A stretch of 34,962 nucleotides of DNA from contig OMUY01000048.1 in NCBI GenBank assembly GCA_900314355.1, positions 1 to 34,962 of the forward strand, in the 5' to 3' direction. The stretch is from an uncultured Eubacteriales bacterium. GTDB lineage: Bacteria; Bacillota; Clostridia; Oscillospirales; Acutalibacteraceae. The notes beneath the pieces were generated by a model, which saw only the letters and a program-made list of their open reading frames with translations, made no database searches and was not told the origin of the DNA. Made by a program: the position numbers and the translations under genes. Positions 24,362 to 32,310 of this stretch are shown here, piece by piece; within the stretch, counting starts at the first letter, position 1; every line of letters begins with the position of its first letter.

Positions 24362-25030
24362 TTATCTTTTAAGCAGGTCTTTTAATTCCTCGTGAGCTTT
24401 CAGCACGGAATCCACCTTTGAATTGAAAACCGCCCATTTCTGATTTATTTCAAAATCCGCCTGCGCTTTTAATTTATCCGCTTCTTTATTTGCATTTGAT
24501 ATTATCTCGTCCGATTTTGTCCGGGCTTCGGCAATGACCGTTTCCTTGTCTGCAAACTTTTTATTTACAAGCTGAATGTAATCGTCGGCAGTTTTCTGAG
24601 CTGACGCAAAAATATTGTTAATTCTCGCCGCCACGTCTGCAAGAGTGCCCGGCTCCTCGGGAACATCTTCTTTTTTCGCTTCTTTTTCTGTTTCCGACGA
24701 TATTTTTACCGGCTCCTCGTTTTCTTCTTTCTTTTTATCGGCAGATTTCAATTCGTCAAGCTCAGATGTGAGTTCTTTTATTTTTTCCTCATATTCTTTC
24801 ATGCTGACCGTCTGATAATTTACTACCTGAAGAGTCCTGTCAAGTTTGGTTTTGACGGCGTCCGCTTCGGATACCGAATCTTGAAGAGTCTTGTTTTTTT
24901 CTTCCGAATCTGCCAGTTTTTCCTTTGTTTTGCTCAACTCTCCGTTAAGTAGGTTATTTTTGCTCTGAAGCTCGTAAATTATAGTTATCAGCTCTGATTT
25001 GCCGAGTTTTCTGTATTCTTTTTCTGTCAT
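24362..25030 (-). CDS. Coiled-coil protein of unknown function
   Basis: This 222-residue soluble, highly charged protein starts with a short helical motif (YRKLGKSELITIIYELQ). A long coiled coil follows (about 20-105), then a Glu/Lys/Pro-rich linker (about 105-130) and a second amphipathic helical region (about 132-222). The second region contains Ala/Asp/Lys heptads like the C-terminal part of DivIVA/GpsB-type or V-ATPase-stalk proteins. The resemblance is compositional only, and I do not recognise a family. GAGTGAGAG precedes the ATG. Single-gene transcript. Confidence 0.7.
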   Translation of the reverse strand: MTEKEYRKLGKSELITIIYELQSKNNLLNGELSKTKEKLADSEEKNKTLQDSVSEADAVKTKLDRTLQVVNYQTVSMKEYEEKIKELTSELDELKSADKKKEENEEPVKISSETEKEAKKEDVPEEPGTLADVAARINNIFASAQKTADDYIQLVNKKFADKETVIAEARTKSDEIISNANKEADKLKAQADFEINQKWAVFNSKVDSVLKAHEELKDLLKR

Positions 25031-25143
25031 TTTCTCTCACTCTGTAATAATTCTTCACTTTTATTAACATTCTGTTTTATTATAATTTATAACGTCTTTG
25101 TTGTCAATCATCATGTCATTAAAAAGTATGTAATAATAGATAA

Positions 25144-25170
25144 AACCGTCCGTTTTCAAAACAGACGGTT
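25144..25170 (-). terminator. Terminator (minus strand) of ohrR
   Basis: AACCGTC..GTTTT (25144-25156) pairs with AAAAC.GACGGTT (25158-25170). On the minus strand it is followed by TTTATC. Confidence 0.75.
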
Positions 25171-25190
25171 GTTTTATATAAAGACGTAGG

Positions 25191-25616
25191 TTAATTATTT
25201 AATAATTTGTACAGCAGTCTGTACAGCTCGAGCGCCTCCGCCTTTTCAAGGTTTACGCATTTTCCGATTTCTTCGGGAACAGAGGCGGCTTTTTCTTTCA
25301 GTTTTTCTCCCTCGCCGGTAATTTCCGCAATCAAAATTCTTTCGTCATCCTGAGAACGATACCTTTTTATATATCCTTTTTTTTCAAGATTTTTCAGCAC
25401 CGGGGTAAGCGTTCCCGAATCGAGAAAAAGTTTCTCGCCGAGCTGCTTCACGTTTATTTTTTTATATTCCCAAAACACCATCATCGTGATATATTGCGTG
25501 TATGTCAAATCGAGAGGCTCAAGAAAGGGCTTGTATTTTTTTATTATTTCCCTCGATGCGGCGTAAAGAGGGAAGCAGAGCTGGTTTTCAAGCTTTAATC
25601 TGTCATATTTATCCAT
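25191..25616 (-). CDS. ohrR: MarR-family organic peroxide-sensing repressor (OhrR-like)
   Basis: This 141-residue winged-helix regulator has the OhrR sensing cysteine at its classic place near the N-terminus, C14 in LENQLCFPLYA, followed by LTYTQYITMMVFWE as in OhrR proteins. The recognition region is FLDSGTLTPVLKNLEKKGYI. Oxidation of the cysteine releases the DNA. No good ribosome binding site precedes the ATG at 25616 (sequence AAAACATACAAACTT), so it is poorly translated, leaderless or coupled. It lies 90 bp downstream of the TSCPD gene in the same direction, and OhrR-like boxes lie at the promoter of the glutathione peroxidase that heads the set. Confidence 0.9.
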   Translation of the reverse strand: MDKYDRLKLENQLCFPLYAASREIIKKYKPFLEPLDLTYTQYITMMVFWEYKKINVKQLGEKLFLDSGTLTPVLKNLEKKGYIKRYRSQDDERILIAEITGEGEKLKEKAASVPEEIGKCVNLEKAEALELYRLLYKLLNN

Positions 25617-25706
25617 AAGTTTGTATGTTTTTTTTAAGAATATATTCGACGGATAAAACCCGAGATGGCATTTTTATGCCCGGTACGGTTTTTCCGATAT
25701 CGTAAT

Positions 25707-25970
25707 TCAGGCTTTTTCTCTGCTTTCGTCGTAAGCCTGCCTTACGGCTATAGCGAGCTGGTCAGCGCATGACGTCCGCCTGAATCCGCATGTGTTTCCT
25801 TTTAATTTTTCTTCGATGTAATCTACGGAAGCGCCCTCAAGAAGCTTTGAAATCGCCTTAAGATTGCCGTTGCAGCCGCCCACAAATTTAATATTGGAGA
25901 CTTTGTCGCCGTCAAGATCAAAACTTATCTCCTGGGAACATGTTCCTCTTGTTTTGTATTCGTAATGCAT
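25707..25970 (-). CDS. TSCPD-domain protein (TIGR03905-like)
   Basis: This 87-residue one-domain protein resembles the C-terminal TSCPD module of some ribonucleotide reductases. It has TRGTCSQEISFDLDGD near the start, a GGCNGNLKAISKLLEG core and a C-terminal RRTSCADQLA segment with conserved cysteines that could bind metal or iron-sulfur. Its start lies 1 bp after the glutathione peroxidase stop codon, with GAGGAATT inside that gene as ribosome binding site, so the two are co-translated. The function of stand-alone members is unknown; peroxide stress is suggested by context. Confidence 0.85.
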   Translation of the reverse strand: MHYEYKTRGTCSQEISFDLDGDKVSNIKFVGGCNGNLKAISKLLEGASVDYIEEKLKGNTCGFRRTSCADQLAIAVRQAYDESREKA

Positions 25971-25971
25971 A

Positions 25972-26511
25972 TTATAATAATTCCTCGATTTTTTCCTTTA
26001 ATGTCTTCATATCTGTCGGCTCAAAACGAGCGGCTATCTCGCCGTTCCTGTCAATAAGGAATTTTGTAAAGTTCCATTTTATATTGCCGTTATTCTTGTA
26101 ATCTTTGTCCATCTTCTTTACAACGCCGGAAAGTACAAGCGACTTTGCTGATTTTCCGAATCCTTCAAACGTTGTATTTTCTGTAAGCCATTTGTAAAGA
26201 GGAGATGCGTTTTCTCCGTTCACGTCGATTTTTGAAAACTGAGGGAAAGTTATTCCGAAACGTCCCGTGCAGAACGTGTGAATCTCCTCATCGGTTCCGG
26301 GAGCCTGGTCTAAAAACTGGTTGCATGGAAAATCGAGAATTTCAAATCCTCTGTCTTTGTACTCGTCATAGATTGCCTGAAGGTCTTTGTACTGGGGAGT
26401 GAATCCGCAGCCGGTGGCGGTGTTTACTATAAGAAGAACTTTACCCTTGTAATCGGAGAGCGATACGTCTTTTCCGTCTCTTGCTTTTACAGTGAAATCG
26501 TAAACATTCAT
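25972..26511 (-). CDS. Glutathione peroxidase family peroxiredoxin-like enzyme (Cys type)
   Basis: This 179-residue enzyme has the family signature NTATGCGFTPQY with the peroxidatic cysteine at 35, LDFPCNQFLDQAPGTDEEI and the WNFTKFLIDRNG segment. The Gln in PCNQF and the Trp in WNFTKF are catalytic residues of the family. It is a cysteine, not selenocysteine, enzyme. Bacterial members usually reduce peroxides with thioredoxin. It heads a three-gene set ending in ohrR, and its promoter carries two OhrR-like boxes. AAGGTGAT precedes the ATG. Confidence 0.94.
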   Translation of the reverse strand: MNVYDFTVKARDGKDVSLSDYKGKVLLIVNTATGCGFTPQYKDLQAIYDEYKDRGFEILDFPCNQFLDQAPGTDEEIHTFCTGRFGITFPQFSKIDVNGENASPLYKWLTENTTFEGFGKSAKSLVLSGVVKKMDKDYKNNGNIKWNFTKFLIDRNGEIAARFEPTDMKTLKEKIEELL

Positions 26512-26532
26512 AAATTATCACCTTTGATTTAC

Positions 26533-26599
26533 ATAAATTAAATTGTATCAAATGTGATTGAATACAATTTAATTATACGCGTCTTATTTTAATTGTCAA
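26533..26599 (-). promoter_or_regulatory. Promoter with two OhrR-like operators for the glutathione peroxidase operon
   Basis: On the minus strand TTGACA (26594-26599), a 16-bp spacer and TATAAT (26572-26577) form a consensus promoter. TACAATTTAATTATA (26563-26577) overlaps the -10, and ATAAATTAAATTGTA (26533-26547) lies just downstream. They match the Bacillus OhrR box TACAATTAAATTGTA at 13 and 12 of 15 positions. The two arms AATTAAATTGTAT (26536-26548) and ATACAATTTAATT (26562-26574) are perfect inverted repeats. Binding by the OhrR encoded downstream is inferred. Confidence 0.72.
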
Positions 26600-26679
26600 G
26601 AGTAATTTTGTTTTTTGAGATAAAATATATAAATTTTTCAGACGTTTGCTTTGTGCGGACATATTAACAATATTAATCA

Positions 26680-26713
26680 CGAAACAGACCGGACGTTTCC
26701 GCCCGGTTTGTTT
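26680..26713 (-). terminator. Terminator (minus strand) of the alpha/beta hydrolase gene
   Basis: AACAGACCGG (26683-26692) pairs with CCGGTTTGTT (26703-26712), 10 bp with one G-T pair. Its minus-strand exit is only moderately T-rich. Confidence 0.6.
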
Positions 26714-26727
26714 TATGCTGTATTTTA

Positions 26728-27699
26728 TTATTTCAGATATTTTTTGAAAAAAGCATCTATTTTTTCAAACGGAATAACGTCCATGTTGTCGTAAAGGTCG
26801 GTGTGGACAGCTCCGGGAATTATCATAAGTTCTTTGTTGTCTCCTTTGAGCTTTTTAAAAGCGTCTCTTGAAAAATAACATGAATGAGCTTTTTCGCCGT
26901 GTATCATTAAAACCGCGTTTTTGATTTCCTGTGAATAGCAGTTAATAGGCATATTCAAAAACGAAAGGGAAGATGTCATATTCCATCCGCCGTTTGAATT
27001 TAAACTTCTCTTGTGATAAGCTCTGCCTTTGTAATACGCGACATAATCTTTTACGAAAAACGCCGCGTCATCAGGCGCTTTATCCGGCAGACCGCCTGCG
27101 AGCTTGTATTCGCCTGATTTATAATCAACTGTTCTCTGCTTATTGAGCTGCTGCCTGAGTTTAAATCTGTCCTCCTCGTTCATCGAGTCAAAATATCCGT
27201 TTGCGGTTACTCTGCTCATGTCGTACATTGTGGAAGTGACGGTGGCTTTAATCCTCGTGTCTTCAGCGGCGGCGTTAAGCGCCATTCCTCCCCAGCCGCA
27301 TATTCCGATTATTCCTATTTTTTCTTTATCTATGTTGTCCTGAACTGAGAGAAAGTCAACTGCGGCGCAGAAATCCTCCGTATTAATGTCGGGAGACGCC
27401 ACATATCTCGGCTGACCTCCGCTTTCTCCGGTGTACGACGGGTCGAACGCTATTGTAAGATATCCTCTTTCGGCCATAGTCTGCGCGTAGAGTCCGGAAG
27501 CCTGTTCTTTGACTGCGCCGAACGGCCCGGCAACGGCAAGCGCGGCAAATTTTTTCTGATTTTTCTTGGGAATATACATATCCGCCGCGAGAGTTATTCC
27601 GTAACGGTTATGAAAAGTTACTTTTTTATGTTCAACTTTGCCGCTTTGCGGAAAGGTTTTATCCCATTCGTCTGTCAATACCAATTTTTCGTCCTGCAT
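26728..27699 (-). CDS. Alpha/beta hydrolase (YcjY / dienelactone-hydrolase-like)
   Basis: This 323-residue protein has an alpha/beta-hydrolase core with FDPSYTGESGG early on and the nucleophile elbow GICGWGG, with Cys in the usual Ser position as in YcjY-type members. The acid/base region is MIHGEKAHS...AGAVHTDLYD near the C-terminus, where H300 or so would be the catalytic His. The substrate is unknown. GGAAAGAG precedes the ATG. It is the last of a minus-strand run with a cupin and a cyclophilin-like remnant, a combination often seen in clostridial stress or detoxification clusters. Confidence 0.85.
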   Translation of the reverse strand: MQDEKLVLTDEWDKTFPQSGKVEHKKVTFHNRYGITLAADMYIPKKNQKKFAALAVAGPFGAVKEQASGLYAQTMAERGYLTIAFDPSYTGESGGQPRYVASPDINTEDFCAAVDFLSVQDNIDKEKIGIIGICGWGGMALNAAAEDTRIKATVTSTMYDMSRVTANGYFDSMNEEDRFKLRQQLNKQRTVDYKSGEYKLAGGLPDKAPDDAAFFVKDYVAYYKGRAYHKRSLNSNGGWNMTSSLSFLNMPINCYSQEIKNAVLMIHGEKAHSCYFSRDAFKKLKGDNKELMIIPGAVHTDLYDNMDVIPFEKIDAFFKKYLK

Positions 27700-27791
27700 T
27701 TTTTTCTCTTTCCAAATAAAAATTTTTTATTGTATGTTGGGTGGATTTTTTCGTAATTTTTATAATTCTTTATATGAAGAAATGCTGATTA

Positions 27792-28229
27792 TCATTTAAG
27801 CGAGTTATAATAATCGTCGCTTACCGGTTCGAGCCATTCGTTGGAGGTGTTTTCGCCCGGTACTTCGACAGATATGTGTGAAAACCAGCTGTCTTTTTTC
27901 GCACCGTGCCAGTGTTTTACTTCGGGAGGAATTACAACAACCGTTCCCTCTTTAAGTTCCAGAATTTCTTTGCCGTCTTCCTGATACCAGCCTTCGCCCG
28001 CAGTGCATATAAGTATCTGTCCTCCGCCTTTTTTTGCATGGTGTACATGCCAGTTGTTTCTGCATCCGGGCTCAAACGTCACGTTGGCGAGAAAAACAGG
28101 CGATTTTCCGGGCTCGGTCAGTGGGTTCAAAAAAGAATTTCCGATAAAATATTTCGCAAACGCGTCGTTGGGATTTCCTGTTTTGAAAATGTTTGCATTG
28201 TCAAATTCCTTTTTATCAGTGTATTTCAT
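27792..28229 (-). CDS. Single-domain cupin protein
   Basis: This 145-residue protein has cupin motif 1 NWHVHHAKKGGGQILICTAGEG (metal-binding His cluster and Glu/Gln position) and motif 2 VVIPPEVKHWHGA. This pattern matches the cupins paired with carboxymuconolactone-decarboxylase-like proteins in Firmicutes. Enzymatic activity cannot be deduced. GAGGAAT precedes the ATG. It follows a cyclophilin-like fragment by 16 bp and precedes the hydrolase by 92 bp on the same strand. Confidence 0.88.
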   Translation of the reverse strand: MKYTDKKEFDNANIFKTGNPNDAFAKYFIGNSFLNPLTEPGKSPVFLANVTFEPGCRNNWHVHHAKKGGGQILICTAGEGWYQEDGKEILELKEGTVVVIPPEVKHWHGAKKDSWFSHISVEVPGENTSNEWLEPVSDDYYNSLK

Positions 28230-28245
28230 TTTTTATTCCTCTATT

Positions 28246-28452
28246 CTAAATTAAATCGATTGATAAATTTATTTTTCCGTCAATATTTTTTAATCTGTCG
28301 GCGAAAAGACCTTCAATGTGCCCTATAGTTATGATATTTTTTCTTTTTTCAACTGTTTCTTCGTCATCATAATAGATGAAAAAATATCCTCCGGCAAGAC
28401 AGATGTCGCCTTTTCTAATTGTATCGCATAGATCAGCTGGAGAGAATATTCC
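28246..28452 (-). pseudogene. 5'-truncated cyclophilin-like protein remnant
   Basis: An open frame of 68 codons has no start codon, being preceded in frame by TAA at 28453-28455. It encodes RKGDICLAGGYFFIYYDD and ITIGHIEGLFADRLK, then ends INLSIDLI. The GDI...IYY...IGHIEG...INLSI order matches the C-terminal half of cyclophilin-like fold proteins (PF18050-type), which commonly neighbour cupins and hydrolases. The first half is missing, so this is probably a dead remnant. The stretch 28456-28511 up to the antiporter stop shows nothing further. Confidence 0.55.
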
Positions 28453-28511
28453 TTAAACAACAGACAAAAATTCTTAAAACCGATTATAAATCTAAAGTCT
28501 TTTTTTTCGCC

Positions 28512-29675
28512 TCAGGCGGTTTTCGCCACCGGGCTTTTGCCGTTGATTTCTCCTGCAAGTTTAAATCCCTGCTTTGCCGCAAATACGGCGATTATTTCAT
28601 TGATTACGGCGGCGGCCGCTATCGTGCCTTTCACGATTGACGCGAGGTCGGGACGCGTATTTTCCAAAACGCCGCATACTATTCCCGTAAATACCAAAGA
28701 AACTCCAGAGTGGGGCAGCAGCGTAAGCCCCAGATATTTTTTGACTGTTTCCGGCATTTTCATAAGCGAGGCGCCGGTTCTCGCTCCGAAGTATTTGCCT
28801 GCGGCGCGTGCTATGATGTATATAAACGTGTAAAGACCGGCTCCGAGAATCAGATGGCAGTCAAGCGGAGCGCCTAAATCAACTATGGCGGAAAGCAGAC
28901 TGACAGAAAGAATCTGATGAAAATAATCCGTCACGGTTGAAAGCTTCTCCTCTGAAATCATGTTTGAAAAAACCGCGGAAAATGATACGCCCATAAGCAT
29001 GTAGTTGAGAGAAATTCCCTTAAATATATACTTATTTAAAATCAGTCCGATGCCGGCTGTTAAAGTTATACCGAAGAGAAGTGTCAAAAGAACGGTCGGG
29101 CGGCTGTCTTTTTTGCGAAGAAAACATCCGGCCGCGAATCCCGGTAAAATTCCAATCGCTATAGGCAGAAAGATAATTACGGGAATCATGTACATAGGTA
29201 TTGAACCGCCCGATACGCGACTTGCAATAAATGAATTGACCGAGAAAAATACAACAATTCCGACAACATCGTCTAAAACCGCCATGGGAAGGAGAGTGTC
29301 GGTAACAGGCCCTTTTGTGTGAAATTCCTGAACGATTGAAAGAGCCGGCGCCGGAGCAGTGGCAAGAGCAATACCTCCGAATGCGAGTGCAAGATAAAGC
29401 GTAACTTTCTTAATTGCGAAAACTGCCGCAAACACCGCGCTTACAAGAGCGAATGTTCCTAACGACTGAGTGAGAGTAGTCACAATAAGCGCTTTGCCAT
29501 AAGATTTGATTTTTCTCCAAATGAGTTCTGTCCCGAGCATAATACCGAACGCGCATTGCATCCAGGTAATGGTAATTTTGTACCATTCGGCGTCAAGCGT
29601 AGACTGTGTGAGGAGGCCGAGAGCGTTAGGTCCCAAAAACATGCCGGCTATAAGCCATCCGAGAATGGACGGCAT
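28512..29675 (-). CDS. Cation/proton antiporter (CPA2 Na+/H+ exchanger family), probably lacking its N-terminus
   Basis: This 387-residue, about 11-helix transporter of the KefB/NhaP-like Na_H_Exchanger family has FGGIALATAPAPALSIVQE with the TAPAP motif, then MAVLDDVVGIVVF with the ion-binding DD pair. The frame starts MPSILGWLIAGMFLGPNALG. In the family this sequence follows a first membrane helix and a KLKLP-like segment. Homology seems to continue upstream in frame (TKLIAKLK), but no start codon lies between the ATG and a TAA 18 codons upstream, and no ribosome binding site is seen. The first helix therefore appears to be lost, near a codon-usage breakpoint. It may be non-functional. Confidence 0.8.
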   Translation of the reverse strand: MPSILGWLIAGMFLGPNALGLLTQSTLDAEWYKITITWMQCAFGIMLGTELIWRKIKSYGKALIVTTLTQSLGTFALVSAVFAAVFAIKKVTLYLALAFGGIALATAPAPALSIVQEFHTKGPVTDTLLPMAVLDDVVGIVVFFSVNSFIASRVSGGSIPMYMIPVIIFLPIAIGILPGFAAGCFLRKKDSRPTVLLTLLFGITLTAGIGLILNKYIFKGISLNYMLMGVSFSAVFSNMISEEKLSTVTDYFHQILSVSLLSAIVDLGAPLDCHLILGAGLYTFIYIIARAAGKYFGARTGASLMKMPETVKKYLGLTLLPHSGVSLVFTGIVCGVLENTRPDLASIVKGTIAAAAVINEIIAVFAAKQGFKLAGEINGKSPVAKTA

Positions 29676-29913
29676 TTTAAGCTTCGCTATAAGCTTGGTT
29701 GTTTTTTTTCTTCTTAGAGCCTTCGCTTAGTGCGACAGCCCCTTTTTACATATTCTCTCTTCGCCATTCTCCGTTTTTTAACAAGATTGCTCCATGTTTC
29801 AAAGCAATATTATATTTTCAATATAAAAATCCGTTGTATTTCATATTCTCCGTTGCAACCCATGCAAGAATGTGCTATATTAAGCTAATTAAATCAATCT
29901 TCGGAGGTTTCTT
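29676..29913. other. Gene-free junction region left of the codon-shifted block
   Basis: Between the 5' end of the antiporter and the phosphoesterase there is no gene, only short A/T runs. It holds GGGGCTGTCGCAC on the minus strand near 29745, reminiscent of one arm of a terminator hairpin without its partner, and the ribosome binding site CGGAGG (29902-29907). The native-to-foreign breakpoint is probably here. Confidence 0.35.
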
Positions 29914-30999
29914 ATGGCTTCGGGACTGCCAACTGCATTTAGGCATATAAAAGACAACCAAAAACCGCTTCGTTTCAATTCGAACGGAAAATTCAGAATT
30001 CTTCATCTTACCGACATTCACGAGGTTGACCCCGCAATGGACGACGATGAGGACCCGGAAATTCCGAAGAGAAAAAGCGAAGAAACTATAAATGTCATAA
30101 GAAAATGCGTCGAGCTTGCAAAACCGGATCTCGTCGTTTTCGGCGGGGACAACATAAGCGGATTCTGGGAAGAGTTTACATACGAATACATGCGTTCGAC
30201 AATCAAAAAAATTGTAGCTCCGATTGCGGAAAAAAACATTCCTCTTGCAATCGTTTTCGGGAATCACGACGCGGAGAGCGCATATGTAAACCCGTTTATG
30301 CAGAGAGAAAATCAAATCTGCGTTTACAGCGAGTATGATAACTTCAGAAGCTCCATGAACGACGAGGACGTTTTCGGCTGTGCGAACTGTTCACTGCCTG
30401 TTCTTCATTCGAATTCAGACAAAATCGCATGGAATATATGGTGCGTCGACTCAAACGACTATATAAGGCAGTCCGACTACTCCCGCCCCGTCGACCTCGG
30501 CTACGACTATGTTCACGAGGATCAGATTGCATGGCGCGAAAGAACCGCGCTTAAATTAAGAGAGCAAAACGGCGGAAAAAACGTTCCGTCGATACTGTTT
30601 CAGCATATTCCCGTTTTACAGGAATACGACCGTTTCGAAGAGGTGTCAAAAGGAACCGACGGCGCGTTCGAAAAGAACGGAAGGTATTATAAAGTTCCCG
30701 ACGACATTTTTTCGTCCGGAAGGCTCAATGAGGCACCGTGTCCGACGAACGAACGCAGAGACGAATTCGAAAGCTGGGTCAGAACGGGCGATATCGCCGC
30801 GGCATTTTTCGGTCACGACCATGTAAACGATTTTACCGAAAACGTTGAGGGCATAGACCTTGTTCAGACAATAGGCGCGGGCTACCACACATACGGAGGC
30901 GAGCGCGGCGGCAGGCTCATTATTCTTGACGAAAACATACCATATAAGTATGAAACGGAAATATACCGTATAGACAGAATCTCAAAAGGGAAAGTTTAA
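29914..30999 (+). CDS. Calcineurin-like metallophosphoesterase
   Basis: This 361-residue enzyme shows all metallophosphoesterase motifs in order: LHLTDIHE (metal Asp/His), VFGGDNISG, VFGNHDAES (Asn-His-Asp), FQHIPV and FFGHDHVNDF. It belongs to the PhoD/icc-like group that hydrolyses phosphodiesters; the substrate is unknown. There is no signal peptide, so it is cytoplasmic. CGGAGG precedes the ATG. It begins a tight plus-strand operon (3-bp gap to the glycosidase gene). Arginine codons include CGT and CGC about eight times, unlike the AGA-dominated genes to the left. Confidence 0.92.
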   Translation: MASGLPTAFRHIKDNQKPLRFNSNGKFRILHLTDIHEVDPAMDDDEDPEIPKRKSEETINVIRKCVELAKPDLVVFGGDNISGFWEEFTYEYMRSTIKKIVAPIAEKNIPLAIVFGNHDAESAYVNPFMQRENQICVYSEYDNFRSSMNDEDVFGCANCSLPVLHSNSDKIAWNIWCVDSNDYIRQSDYSRPVDLGYDYVHEDQIAWRERTALKLREQNGGKNVPSILFQHIPVLQEYDRFEEVSKGTDGAFEKNGRYYKVPDDIFSSGRLNEAPCPTNERRDEFESWVRTGDIAAAFFGHDHVNDFTENVEGIDLVQTIGAGYHTYGGERGGRLIILDENIPYKYETEIYRIDRISKGKV

Positions 31000-31002
31000 C
31001 AT

Positions 31003-32310
31003 ATGAAGCTAACTGTAAACAAAAACTCGATAACCGGCAGAATAAAGCCGATGAACGCCGTTAACAACGGTCCTGTATATACCGAAAACGCCGATCAGAA
31101 TTTAACGAACATGCCGTACTTTATCGACGCTAATATTCCGTACGCCAGAACGCACGACTCATCGATATGCTATGATTACGGCGGAGAGCACTGCGTTGAC
31201 ATAATCGGAATATTTCCGAATTTCGAAAAGGATGAAAACGACCCGAATTCGTATGATTTCACGCTTACGGATATGTATTTAAAAAATATAGAACGCTCAG
31301 GAGCACAGGTATTCTTCCGTCTCGGCAATAAAATCGAACACTGGCCGAAGCATTACGGCATTATACCCCCTAAGGATTATAAAAAATGGGCTGTGATATG
31401 CGAGCATATCATAAATCATTATAATTACGGCTGGGCGGACGGCTTTAAAATGGGAATAAAATACTGGGAAATATGAAACGAGCCCGATTTTAACAACAAA
31501 TGCTGGCTCGGAACGCCCGAGGAATTCTACGAGCTTTTCGCCGTCACGGCAAAGCATTTAAAATCAAAATTCCCGTCTCTTAAAATCGGAGGCCCCGCAG
31601 TATGCTGTTATAACGAAAAATGGCTCGTACCGTTTTTTGAATATATGCGCGAACACGGCGTACCCATGGATTTCTACTCATGGCATCGATATTCCGATAA
31701 AATCGAGGATTTCACTATCGATGCAAAGCGTCACCGCGAGCTTTTGGATAAATACGGATACACAGAAACCGAAAGCATATTAAACGAATGGAACTACGTT
31801 GTCGGCTGGGAGGGCAAAACGTGGAAAAAAAGTCTTATTGAAATGAATTCCGTAAAAGGCGCGGCTTTTTGCGCCGCCGTCATGGCGCAGTGCCAAAAAT
31901 CCTCAGCCGACATGCTCATGTATTACGACGCAAGAATTCAGTCAAGCATGAACAATCTGTTTGATCGTAATACGCTTGAGCCGAAAAAGGGCTACTATCC
32001 CGTCAAGCTATGGGGTGAAATGCTCAAAATGGGGGCGGAGTGCAAAACAGAATGCGACATTCCCGATATCTACGCCGCGTCAGCCGTCGGAAACGGAAAA
32101 AGCGTAACCATGATAGCATACTACTCTGCCGATGACCGTGCAGTAACGCGTTCGTTCAAAATCGACTTCGGAAAAAACGAAAAGGACAGGCTTTACAGCA
32201 TTTTTACGCTTGATGAGGATAAGGATTTCGAGCTTACCGAAACCTGCGCCTCCGACAACGGAGAATTTTTTATTACAATGAAGCCCAATACCGTAATAGC
32301 GATAAGATGA
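31003..32310 (+). pseudogene. GH39-like glycosidase interrupted by an in-frame TGA at a conserved Trp
   Basis: The frame is open from 31003 to 32310 (435 codons) except for TGA at codon 158 (31474-31476). That codon is where the family motif WEIWNEP needs Trp: the sequence reads KYWEI-stop-NEPDF. The Glu of NEP is the acid/base, and NEWNY later carries the likely nucleophile Glu, so both catalytic residues lie after the stop. A single G-to-A change (TGG to TGA) explains it. Other Trp codons in the gene are TGG, and neighbouring genes stop at TGA, so a code change is unlikely. No alternative start would restore a whole domain. Nine of about 13 Arg codons are CGN. Confidence 0.8.

Noticed and set aside
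31003-32310. Alternative genetic code (UGA read as Trp) in the glycosidase block
   Set aside because: All other Trp positions use TGG, the same gene ends with TGA, and no second in-frame TGA occurs in the neighbouring genes. One nonsense mutation is simpler.
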